Of a stretch of 64,000 bases of DNA, positions 55,752 to 64,000 are shown in pieces; the stretch's first letter is position 1; each line of letters begins with the position of its first letter. The notes beneath the pieces are model-generated. The model saw nothing but the letters and a program-made list of their open reading frames with translations. It made no database searches and was not told the DNA's origin. The DNA comes from Bryoerythrophyllum caledonicum (lineage: Eukaryota > Streptophyta > Bryopsida > Pottiales > Pottiaceae). Both the position numbers and the translations under genes were made by a program. The stretch spans positions 21,939,022 to 22,003,021 of the forward strand of contig OZ020524.1 in assembly GCA_963971425.1 (NCBI GenBank), read 5' to 3'.

Positions 55752-57835
55752 TCAGGCGGAGCTGCCACGGTGTCCGGGAATAGGAGCGCAGTGCGCGGGA
55801 GCAACGTCGGGTTCAAATTGGAACCGCGGATCTGGTTGATGCACCCACGGAGGCGGGATGGCTTCCGGGACGTCCCGGGGATTGCCACTTCCAGACTTCT
55901 TTGCTCGTCGCTTGCTTAGCCGCAACGCCATGTTCCGTTTGCAGATGGGTGGGACGTTTCCAAGGAAGGGCGCAATGTAGTCCGTTGGGGTGCGCAGGGG
56001 AGGATTCTTGACGAGTTCCCGGAGCCTCGTGCCTGCGCTTCGAATCGCCTCTGTACTCCAACGAGCCCTGAATTCCTTGCATGCTTGTTTGTCTGCTTCG
56101 TATTGCACCTTCTCGAGCTCCTTTCTTGCCCTCTCCGCTTGCTTTTCCACCTTCCGTTTCTCAGCTTCTTCCCTTCGCCTCTCTGCCTCTTTCCGCGCAG
56201 CGTTGCGGCGGTCCGCCTTCTTCTGCATGGCCGCTATGTACTCTTCAGACGTGAGGAGCAACGATCGAGAGTAGTCGATCAAAGGATCTCCACCTTGCCG
56301 CGCGGGCACCTGGACCGGAATTTTTGGTAGCTCCAGTAGCGAGGACACATTCGGCCCTGTCGCCACAGCTTCCACCGTTGTCTACATGAAGGTCGGCATC
56401 AACTGCGAGCTGGTCATCAGCGTCGTCCTCTTCGTCGCCGGGAAGAGGCACAAAGAAATGTTGGCGATGCTCCTGGGAGTCTACGATCACGTCGCCCTTG
56501 ATCTCTTCTAACGCCATGTCTGAGCGAGGAGATTCAGGCTCCGATTCAGTGTCTGTAGACACCTGCGACTCCACTCCATCAGAGTGCACACTGCCGTTGG
56601 GAGACATGGCTGCGAGGGCCGCATCTGCAGACTGCGCCCTGCCCTGTGCTATCTGAAATGGCTGCGACAGCCCTATATGGAGATCCATAGGGTGGGGATT
56701 CAAGGGATAGATGCTAGTGGTGCGGAAGCCAGAGGTTATATTCCTGTGTGTAAGTGCCCTCTCTAGTGCCTTTGAGACCCACATTGCTAAGACTTTTTTG
56801 CAAGCAGGCCTTCTTCTATTTCTTAGTGTCCACGCATCTCTGTATCTTTTAAAATATCTTTTGAAAGGACCAAATACACTAACATCTAGAGGCTGTAATC
56901 TGTGGCTTGTGTGGCTAGGTAGGGTGAGGAGATCAAGACCCACGTGTTTGCACTTCTGAACCACCTGCAAGGTCACGTGCGAGTTGTGACTATCGACAAT
57001 CAGTAAGTGGCGCCTCTCTTGCGAGATTCCACCGTTGTTGCTTAGAGATGTAATGAAATGTGAGATCCAATGAGAGAACGATGTTGTAGTCATCCACGCT
57101 TGTTCTTGCATTGCCATCACCGCCCCATCTTCACAGTGAGCTACATAGTTGTCCCTTACTCTTTTTCCACGAAAGATGTAGAAACCAGGGATGCACTCTC
57201 CTGCTGCATTTATGCACATCAGATTTGTAAGCCACTCCCTCTCGTTAGGCATGACCTTGTGCACAGATCTAATGCCTTTTTTTGCCCAAACTAGCCCTTC
57301 ACCGTTTCTGCCCGCTTGAGCATCTGTTTCGTCACAATTCCAGATCCAATCTGGAGGGTATTTTTCTTTCTCATAGAGGGAAGATAGGTTACTATAGAAT
57401 GAGTTGATGTTCTCTGCACATAAACCCTTAGCTCTTGCAAATTCTAGACCCTCTGATAGACGTAGGGAGAGATTTGGGTGACGTTTTTTAAACCACTTGA
57501 GCCATCCATTCCCGGGAATGCCATCACGGAACGGGGTGACTCTCTCTTGTGTCATTTCTGCTACTTTTAAACGAAGTTGATCCATGCTCAGAGGAAATCC
57601 ATACTCTTGCATTTTCAATATATATTCCTCTAATGCAATTTCCTCACTCTTGGTTAACACTATTGGTGGACCCTTTTTCCTTGACAGAACTCTCCCTTGC
57701 AAATGATCTGCAATTTAGCTACAGGGTATGTCGAAATTTCTAGACACTGCTTTCAGTTTCTCTCCTCTCTCTACTGCACGAATGGCAGCCTTCATTTGTG
57801 CATCAGTCCATTGTCCCACTTTTTTTTTTCCGATC
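55752..57835 (-). pseudogene. Pogo transposase, one stop and one frameshift
   Basis: The N-terminal Psq-type helix-turn-helix (GQWTDAQMKAAIRAVERGEK, then LKAVSRNFDIPCS) is interrupted by a TAA before IADHLQGRVLSRKKG. A CENP-B-type helix-turn-helix follows (IALEEYILKMQEYGFPLS ... GNGWLKWFKKRHPNLSLR). The catalytic DDD core, numbered from the Met at 57702, is WNCDETD (Asp124), LLIVDSHNSHV (Asp237) and HRLQPLDVSVFGPFKRYF (Asp273). After an acidic linker the frame shifts near 56385, and the C-terminal coiled coil continues (LLLTSEEYIAAMQKKADRR, KEAERRREEAEKRKVEKQ) to 55752. The coiled-coil tail is a usual feature of this family in early plants. All three catalytic residues are kept. Confidence 0.88.
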
Positions 57836-57887
57836 TTGGCTGCGAAGACCGCTAATCCCCTTGTTCCGGCGAACTGCGGTACCCTGA

Positions 57888-58619
57888 TCAAAGCCAGTGG
57901 TCTGCAGACTCACCATACACCTCCTGTGCATTCTCTGATCCGAAGTACTCTCTGTCCGCGTTGGCCGCATGCTCTGTGTCTACGGGGTCTGTGTCTCTGG
58001 GCTCTGTGACACTAGGTAGCGGTGTCTCTCTCCGAGCTCTGTCTCTATGCCCATGCTCGGTGTCTCTCTCCGTTTGGATCGCATGCACCAGTCCGCTACT
58101 CCAATGCTGTTGTGAAGATGAAATCAGCTGATCAACAGAAATCTCACCTGATCGACGTGGCTGGGAACGTATAACCTGCGACGACATAGGTGGCGCAGTT
58201 GGTCTCTCAATCGGAGGCTGCGGCGCTGTTGCCGCTGATCGAAGTAGCCACGGCGGAGATGACGCCGCTGCAGTCCTGCAAGTTGGGGGCTGGAACGCCC
58301 CACGTCGAAGGCGTCGCGGCTGCTCCGAGTGATTGAAAACGTCGCCTACCCGGTCATGGCCATCTGCAGGCCGTGGCGGTTGATGCTGCAGATCACCCTC
58401 ATGCGGCCCTTGTGTCTCATGAAATGAGAGATCATCAAAGTTATCTCCCTGCCCTGCATTACTCCAGTATATTGCGGCAAGCAAACTCATTGGGTCGAAA
58501 CTCGATCGCCTTCCTGCATGGACCCTATAGTAACTCTGTGTTTCCTCATCGAAATTAGAACCTCTTCTCTGGAGGTAGTCACTACTGTTGGAGACGGTAT
58601 ACATTAACACAACACTCAC
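57888..58619 (-). CDS. Upstream ORF of the pogo element, hypothetical
   Basis: 243 codons on the same strand as, and just before, the transposase, inside the same inverted ends. Rich in Arg, Ser, Pro and His, with motifs such as QSYYRVHAGRRSSFDPMSLL and SQPRRSGEISVDQLISSS; no known domain. It ends about 50 bp before the transposase's DNA-binding domain in a different frame. It may be a first exon of the transposase transcript or a separate element protein. Fully open, which in GC-rich DNA is suggestive but not proof of coding. Confidence 0.45.
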   Translation of the reverse strand: MSVVLMYTVSNSSDYLQRRGSNFDEETQSYYRVHAGRRSSFDPMSLLAAIYWSNAGQGDNFDDLSFHETQGPHEGDLQHQPPRPADGHDRVGDVFNHSEQPRRLRRGAFQPPTCRTAAASSPPWLLRSAATAPQPPIERPTAPPMSSQVIRSQPRRSGEISVDQLISSSQQHWSSGLVHAIQTERDTEHGHRDRARRETPLPSVTEPRDTDPVDTEHAANADREYFGSENAQEVYGESADHWL

Positions 58620-59249
58620 GAATGGGAAAAACTCATGAATTCCTTACTAGCAATACAGTAGAACCACTTAGAAATGCTCACAGTGCAAAACAAACTCTCA
58701 TACATTTACTATAATCGTGAAATACAATGCCCACTATTGTGCAAAACACACCCTTGAGCAAATGACTACTCACACTTAATCCATGAGAATGTAGTCTTCA
58801 AATAGTCATTAGAAAACCTAAAACCGATCACAGTAAATGCCATTTCCACCTGTAAGGCAATGCTATGCCCACATCCTTGAGCAATCTCTCTAATTATGTT
58901 CAATGGCTGCTCCAAATAAAAGCAGCCCACAACCGGATGATTTCATCCTAAGCATGTCCAACTACTCACCTATTACTGGCCATCTAGCCCTTTCCACGCC
59001 CATGGGATTCAATTGCGCGCTTATTGCACCACATCTAGGGTACGACTATGGGATGTTGTTCGCCAATAGGTGGTTCTACCTTAATAAAGGCACTCAAGAG
59101 CGCTTTGGATGTTGTAAGAGAGAGTTGGTGGAAACAAAAAGGGTTTTTTGAAAGAGTTATTGGAATATACTATAAGCTCCATAATCGAAGCAGACTGTTG
59201 GTTTGTAGGCAAGTACAGTACGCCGTTTACATTATATATTGTGGATTCT

Positions 59250-59287
59250 AGAAGAAGAAGAAGAACGCCGGCCAGGATGGACCGGCG
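59250..59287 (-). other. 3'-terminal hairpin and tail of LINE copy 2
   Basis: On the minus strand CGCCGGTCC...GGCCGGCG followed by TTCTTCTTCTTCTTCT. The outer six base pairs equal those of copy 1 while loop and inner stem differ, as expected for a conserved RNA structure. Confidence 0.75.
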
Positions 59288-59520
59288 TGAATAAAGTGTA
59301 TGTTCGCCCCACCACTAAGACCATGCCCACCAGGCAAGGAATTAGTAGCATGGGGCTACTTCCCCTTCTCGAGGGTAGACACTATGTAACAAGTAACCAT
59401 AGGGATAAAAACCAAAACAAGGAAAGCTACAATCATAGCAAGGAAGTGGGGAGAAAAGGAAAGGAAAAAGGGAAAGAAGAGTAAAGACAATGAAGGGGGA
59501 TGAAGGAGGGGGAATGGGCG

Positions 59521-59786
59521 TGGACAGGACATCCCCCACGCTCGGACTTACCCGAGGTGGGCCCCCGTCATAATTGTATGGGCTCATTTTTCTGGCCCTC
59601 CCATTTTGGGGGGATCATAGGCTTTTTTAAAACAAAATTGGGGCCTACGGCTCCTATTTAGTCTATGGGTCCCCCATTGGCTAAATTTAGGGCCCCATTC
59701 AAAAACAAAATAGGGGCCAGGTTTTCGCCCTACCACCTCGTCTCCCACCCGGTAAGTCCGAGCGTGGAGGGTGTCTTGTCAAATCA
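59521..59786. mobile_element. MITE inside the 3' region of LINE copy 2
   Basis: Inverted ends GACAGGACATCCCCCACGCT / complement of AGCGTGGAGGGTGTCTTGTC, extending about 33 bp. It is flanked by the direct repeat GGGGGAATG (59508-59516 and 59787-59795, with four further near-matching bases). A 9-bp duplication is typical of Mutator-like elements. The interior shares TCATTTTTCTGGCCCTC, TTAGGGCCCCATTC and AAAATAGGGGCCAGGTTTT with the element at 16346-16586. It is younger than the LINE copy it sits in. Confidence 0.75.
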
Positions 59787-59823
59787 GGGGGAATGAGCGG
59801 GGCGGTGGGAGAGTGAGGGTGTT

Positions 59824-62800
59824 TTATGGAGTGTCATGTGGATCGGAGAGGGTTTGGTTATTCTCAATTTTTTGTTTATGTAATAATATGGACATAGCAT
59901 GTTGGATTGCGATGGTGTTAATATTAGTGAAGGTATGTTTAATTGTGTTCATGGGTATTTTGAAGGTTTCTTCAAGGGTGTTCATGGGTGGGATATATGT
60001 TGTGGCGCGGGCACCAGCCGTGATGACTATGAGGGGGTTGATTTTCCATCCGAGTTTTCTAATGTCGTCTATGAGGGGTTGATATTTGTTCATTTTGTTT
60101 TCAATTGTTTTTGGTGAGAATCTGTCGTTACAATACATGAATTCGATGAATTGAATGGTATAGTTTGGATCAATGTGGATGGGTGGCAGGTCGTTGTATG
60201 GTAGGCCTTTTACGCAGAGTATGTCCGGTTTGAATCTAGCATTACAGTGACATTGTTGAGTTGCACATGTACATGGGAGTAGCCAAGGTGGGACCGTATT
60301 CTCTTGTCGGTTGTTATTGAAATTGCCGGCATTCATGAGTATGAAACATCGGGATTTGTTGTGTGAGGTGATTAGTTTTTGGATTTCCCATACTGCTTTG
60401 TTGTGTCTTTTAACGATGAGGGAGTGTATGTGGTGGTTTTGGCATTTGAGTAGAACGTGTAGCCATGTGTCGGGGTCTGTAGAGGTATATATGGGGCATG
60501 TTATGGATGGAAAGCGTTCTATTTCGAAGAAGAGATGTTTACGGGCATTTCCAATATATTGACCAGTGCGGAATTTAATAAGGCATGTAATTTGTGAGTC
60601 GGTAATGATGGGATTTTTCCAGAAATTTGTAGATAGTTCATTGTCTATGTTGTTGTTGCTTGTCCATTTTTCTATGTTAGGGAAATTTTCGGAGATTGTG
60701 TCAATGTCATTGTATGTGTCTTGTTTTTTGAGATATTTTTCTAAAAATTGGACCGGGCCTTTGTCCGGGGTGTCATCTTTGGAGGGCCAATCCTCTTTTT
60801 GGAAGTAGTATGGGGTGGCATGTGCATGCTCATGTGGGTCTTTGGCATTTTTACGTGATTTTTCTCTTCCTTCTTTGGCTAGGTTATCGGCTTTTTCATT
60901 TTCTTCTATATTAGTGTGGGCTCTAACTTTATGGAGTGTAGTAGGTTGTGTTTGATTTTGAAGCATTTGTACCATGGACATGAGTGTTATTTTGTTGGGG
61001 TGGCTATTGTGGAGAGTAGGGTGTGTTATTTGTGTGTTTAGTAGATATAGGACATTGATGCAATCCGTAAAAATATGTCCGGGTTCGTTGACATATTTTG
61101 TGTTGATGATTTGGAGTGTTTTGTGTATGGCCATCATCTCTGCTATGAGGATGTTTTGGAGTCCGTGGAGTCTTTTGGCTAATTTAATTTCTTTGTTGGG
61201 ATTGTATATGCCATATCCGGCTTTTTCTCTATGCCAGTGTCCAGGGCTACTTTCTACCGGTTCTTTGAAGGATCCATCCGTGTAGTAACTATGTATGGGG
61301 TCATATTTTGGGTGAGTATTTGTGTGGTAATTAGGGAGGGGGGGTTGTTATGGAGTAGTTTAATGTGTTGTTATTGTATTCTAGTTTAGACCATTTTTTG
61401 CTACGGTTTACTAGTGTTTGAGGAGGTGTGGGCGGGGCAGTATTTGTGTGTAGCCGGTTTATGTTTAGAGATTTGGCTATGGATGTGAGCGTGGCTAGTT
61501 GTTCTGAGGTTCCCATTGTTTTACTTTGGTGATGGACACATAGTATTTGTAGAGTAGGTGGTTCAATGCCAAGGCTTTTTTTGTTTGGTTGGGATAGTGG
61601 GTTCTTCGTATGTTATTGAGTCCGCTTCGAATAGTGCTATGATGTGTGAGTCTGGAAAAGGGCCTCAGTGTGGATTAAAGTTTTGGTACCAATTTTTGTC
61701 TGGTGTAATGATGAGGGTGGAGGTGTGGTTTGGGTCATGTTTGGCTACGAGGCGGGCCCAATGTAATGCTTGTTGTGTTTCTTCTTCATTGTGAGGGTGA
61801 GCTATGCCAATGCCTATCCATTTGTAGTCAAAGGCTTTTCCTAGTGATCCAAATATTTTATCTCTTTCAAAGGGGGAGTAAAATTTGTTAAGTTTGATGG
61901 GGCATGTGACGGGGGAGGAGAAGTATGAGTGTTGGATGTTGAATGTTGAAATTAATGAGTTTAGTATCAGTGAAGGTAGTGTATATTGTGTAAGTTTAAG
62001 GGGGTTATTTTTTGGTATTTTATATTTGTATCATTGGTATAGCCAAATGATTTCGGTTTCAAATGGTTGGGTTATTGGTTCGCTGTTTGTAGGGTTTTGT
62101 AGTTGAGTGTTGTATTGGTTCCATAACCATGTGAACCTATTGATGGGGATGGTAAAGAGGTGTCGTCCATCTTCTTCGTATAGGTGTGCTTGGTATTTGT
62201 CTATTTTAATTGTGTTAGATGAGGTAAGAATGTCTTTTTTGGGGTTACATTCCATCGTATAAATGTTTCGTAGGGGAATTATTATGGGTGCGGTGACGGA
62301 CCTTGTGTCTTGGGGTTGATTTTGTGGGTGGTGAGCTTGGATAATTTCGGAGTAGTTTATGTTGAATTCTTTGATGATATTGTGTCAAATGATTGATATT
62401 GTGTGTAATGGTGTTTTGGTTGTGTCTTGGGAAGAGGTTTCTTTGGGGGAGCCATTTGTTGTAGGTGTTGTTATTGTGGTCCCATTGGCATAAATATCTC
62501 ATGTATTTGTTTTCAATTTGGTTATTGTCTATTTTTTCTTTATGTTGGTGGTGTATGATGATGTCTATGGGGTATGTGGTGGGATTTTTGAGGATGTAAT
62601 TTGGGAGCCGGGGGTGGTGTGGGTGGGAGTGGGGAGGATGTATCGGTGGTGTGAGGGTGTTTCTTGGGGTGATGTCATTGTTTACAGTGATGAATGGATT
62701 TTTAAGTGTATGGGAGTATGTATTTGTGTTGTTATTAGCATGTGGGGGGGTGTATTGGGTGGCAAAAGAGTTGTCTTGCTATTTTGAGGGCACTTTTAAT

Positions 62801-64000
62801 TAGTTTTGATGGGGTGAAGTGGTAGGTTTTAAACTCTTCATTGTTCATGACGTGTGTTCCATTAGGTAGGGAGATTTGTTTTAGTTCGTAGATGTTTTTT
62901 GATAGGAGTTTTTGTAATAACTTTTGAGATAATTGTGTGTTGAGTGTATTATGGTATTGTGTTTCGAGAGTTCAAGCTTTTTCTAGTGTTGTTGGTTCTA
63001 TATGAAAGTTGGAGAGATTACTTTTTAAGTGGACTTTTGCTACGTGTTTTAGTAAGAAGAAGGTGTGTGTTATTGGTGATCTTGTACAATTCGTCTTTTT
63101 TATTCTAGGTATGTTTTTGGCCCCCCCATATTGGGCAAGGATGTGGTGTGTTAAGGCCCTATATATTGTTCCAAGTTTTCCATTGTCATTTAAAGCGTTC
63201 TGTAGTTGTTCTCCTATGCATCTAAGGTATGCAATTTTTAGAGAAAAAGCTTCTAGTCCAAAGAGGTTGTGCGGTAATTGGGTTATTATATTAGACATAC
63301 ATTTTGGCATGCCGCATACGGTTTTTTGTGTGGCCGTTATCTTTTGGTCTAGTTTTTTGATGGCAGACATTGAGTATGGTATCGCGTAGAAGCTGTATGC
63401 CACGCCCGGTCTTAGAACTGTGTCAATCATTTTTATTTTTTGTTTCATGGTGGCCGGGCAAGCTACTAGTTCTTTACATTGTTTAATTAGTTTTGAGTGG
63501 TGGCATGTATTTGGGTTTTCCATTTTAGGGAGGGGACGAGATTTATTCCTAAATATGTGTATGGTTCGTTTTGGTGTAATACAGGTATTGGTTGGTTTCG
63601 GTAATTAATGTTAGAGGTTTGTATTAGGGCTTTGAATGCGGTGGGATTTGTTTTTGATTTATTTGGGCATCCAGTGACGACACATTTTGGGACACCTACA
63701 TTCATTCCTGTCCATTTGCAGTATTTGTCTATTTTGTTAAGTTGTATTTTTATAGCTTTGATTGTGTTGGTTATGGCCGCGAGGTCATCTGCGTATGCCG
63801 TGGAGTTGATGGTGGTTTGTGATTTGCCAAATGTGTATCCGTTGTTGCCTTTGTCTAGCCATCTAAGTAGTGGTTCTAGGAATATGATGAATAGATATGG
63901 GCTTAGAGTATCTCCTTGTATTGTTCCCCTTTGGATGGCTATGGGTTTAGTTTTTCCAAAGTGTTCTCCTATGTATGAGGTTGAGGATTCCGAGTATATA
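59824..64000 (-). pseudogene. ORF2 of LINE copy 2, broken, 5' part outside window
   Basis: Contiguous pieces in the order RT (63990-63490), connector (CKELVACPATMKQKIKMIDT, 63523-62972), linker (62502-62031, 61516-61331), RNase H (around 61280-60900), CCHC finger (CPIYTSTDPDTWLHVLLKC, where the second Cys has become Tyr), and the C-terminal endonuclease-like domain (FKPDILCVKGLPYND, YTIQFIEFMYCNDRF, ARATTYIPPMNTL) to a TAA stop at 59824. The last 437 codons (from 61137) are uninterrupted. Conservation of the PD...E positions in both copies supports their importance. Confidence 0.8.

Larger units (their letters stand above)
55266..59081 (-). mobile_element. Pogo-type DNA transposon, full length
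   Basis: 3816 bp bounded by perfect 17-bp inverted ends, AGGTAGAACCACCTATT at 55266 and its complement ending at 59081, each flanked by the dinucleotide TA (55264-55265, 59082-59083). TA duplication and the enclosed DDD transposase with CENP-B-like DNA-binding domain place it in the pogo branch of Tc1/mariner. Two genes are read on the minus strand: an upstream ORF (58619-57888) and the transposase (57835-55752). The transposase has one stop and one frameshift, so the copy is probably no longer autonomous, but its ends are intact. Confidence 0.9.
59250..64000 (-). mobile_element. Large LINE, copy 2 (runs past the window end)
   Basis: Minus-strand relative of the LINE at 28.6-43.3 kb. Its 3' end is at 59250 with the same TTC tail and GC hairpin. 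ORF2 is read from the window end (RT, SPYLFIIFLEPLLRWL and AYADDLAAI near 63790-63930) to its stop at 59824. Protein similarity to copy 1 is high (for instance AIQHAMSILLHKQKIENNQ against AIQHAMSILLHKRKIENNQ), but about six frame breaks show it is older. The 5' two-thirds, including any 2A region, lies outside the window. Confidence 0.88.

Noticed and set aside
1-64000. CRISPR arrays, tRNA and rRNA genes
   Set aside because: None recognised by eye. The tandem repeats at 13852, 16872, 30046 and 54873 have no unique spacers. A tRNA search program would be needed to exclude tRNA genes fully.

Overview
The window reads as nuclear DNA of a streptophyte: a charophyte alga or an early-diverging land plant. 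The support is three plant-type nuclear genes with short GT-AG introns (a two-LOV PAS/LOV protein, a plastid pyruvate kinase beta subunit, a YGGT/CCB3-like plastid membrane protein) and a decayed relative of the plant FDM/IDN2 (XH-domain) family. Host exons are GC-rich, while the DNA between them is AT-rich and packed with transposons. I cannot name the species. The host genes use the standard genetic code.

Layout. 1-9.4 kb holds small inverted-repeat elements. Several are copies of one roughly 950-bp family flanked by TTAA (piggyBac-like ends), alongside a Harbinger-like MITE, hairpins and AT-rich filler. 9.5-10.5 kb is a worn DDE transposase. 10.6-14.3 kb has no gene I can support. 14.4-16.6 kb is an element with long (about 0.5 kb) inverted ends and a neighbouring MITE. 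17.1-19.0 kb is the LOV photoreceptor gene. 20.2-21.7 kb is the XH-domain pseudogene. 22.7-23.7 kb is another TTAA element. 24.1-25.7 kb (minus) and 26.2-28.4 kb (plus) form a divergent pair: a protein-kinase-like gene and a coiled-coil/RING-H2 gene whose single frame is interrupted by stops, nearly all TAA or TAG.

28.6-43.3 kb is a large, nearly intact non-LTR retrotransposon and the most unusual object here. It carries ORF1, a 739-codon Lys/Asn/Thr-rich middle ORF, and a giant ORF2. ORF2 has two 2A-like (ribosome-skipping) motifs near its N terminus, then an APE endonuclease, reverse transcriptase, RNase H, a CCHC finger and a C-terminal PD...E region resembling a restriction-like endonuclease. 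That would make it a dual-endonuclease element of the Dualen/RandI type. Its 3' end is a GC hairpin followed by a short TTC-repeat tail. A second, more decayed copy lies on the minus strand from 59.25 kb to past the window end, with the same hairpin and tail and a MITE in its 3' region.

43.9-44.5 kb is the CCB3-like gene, 45.7-46.5 kb another TTAA element, and 47.0-50.3 kb the plastid pyruvate kinase gene (11 exons). 50.9-54.3 kb is a degraded L1-like LINE on the minus strand, and 55.27-59.08 kb a complete-length but mutated pogo-type DNA transposon with matching 17-bp ends and TA target duplications. The three intact host genes are functionally independent (blue-light sensing, plastid glycolysis for acetyl-CoA supply, plastid membrane protein biogenesis) and do not form an operon or cluster.
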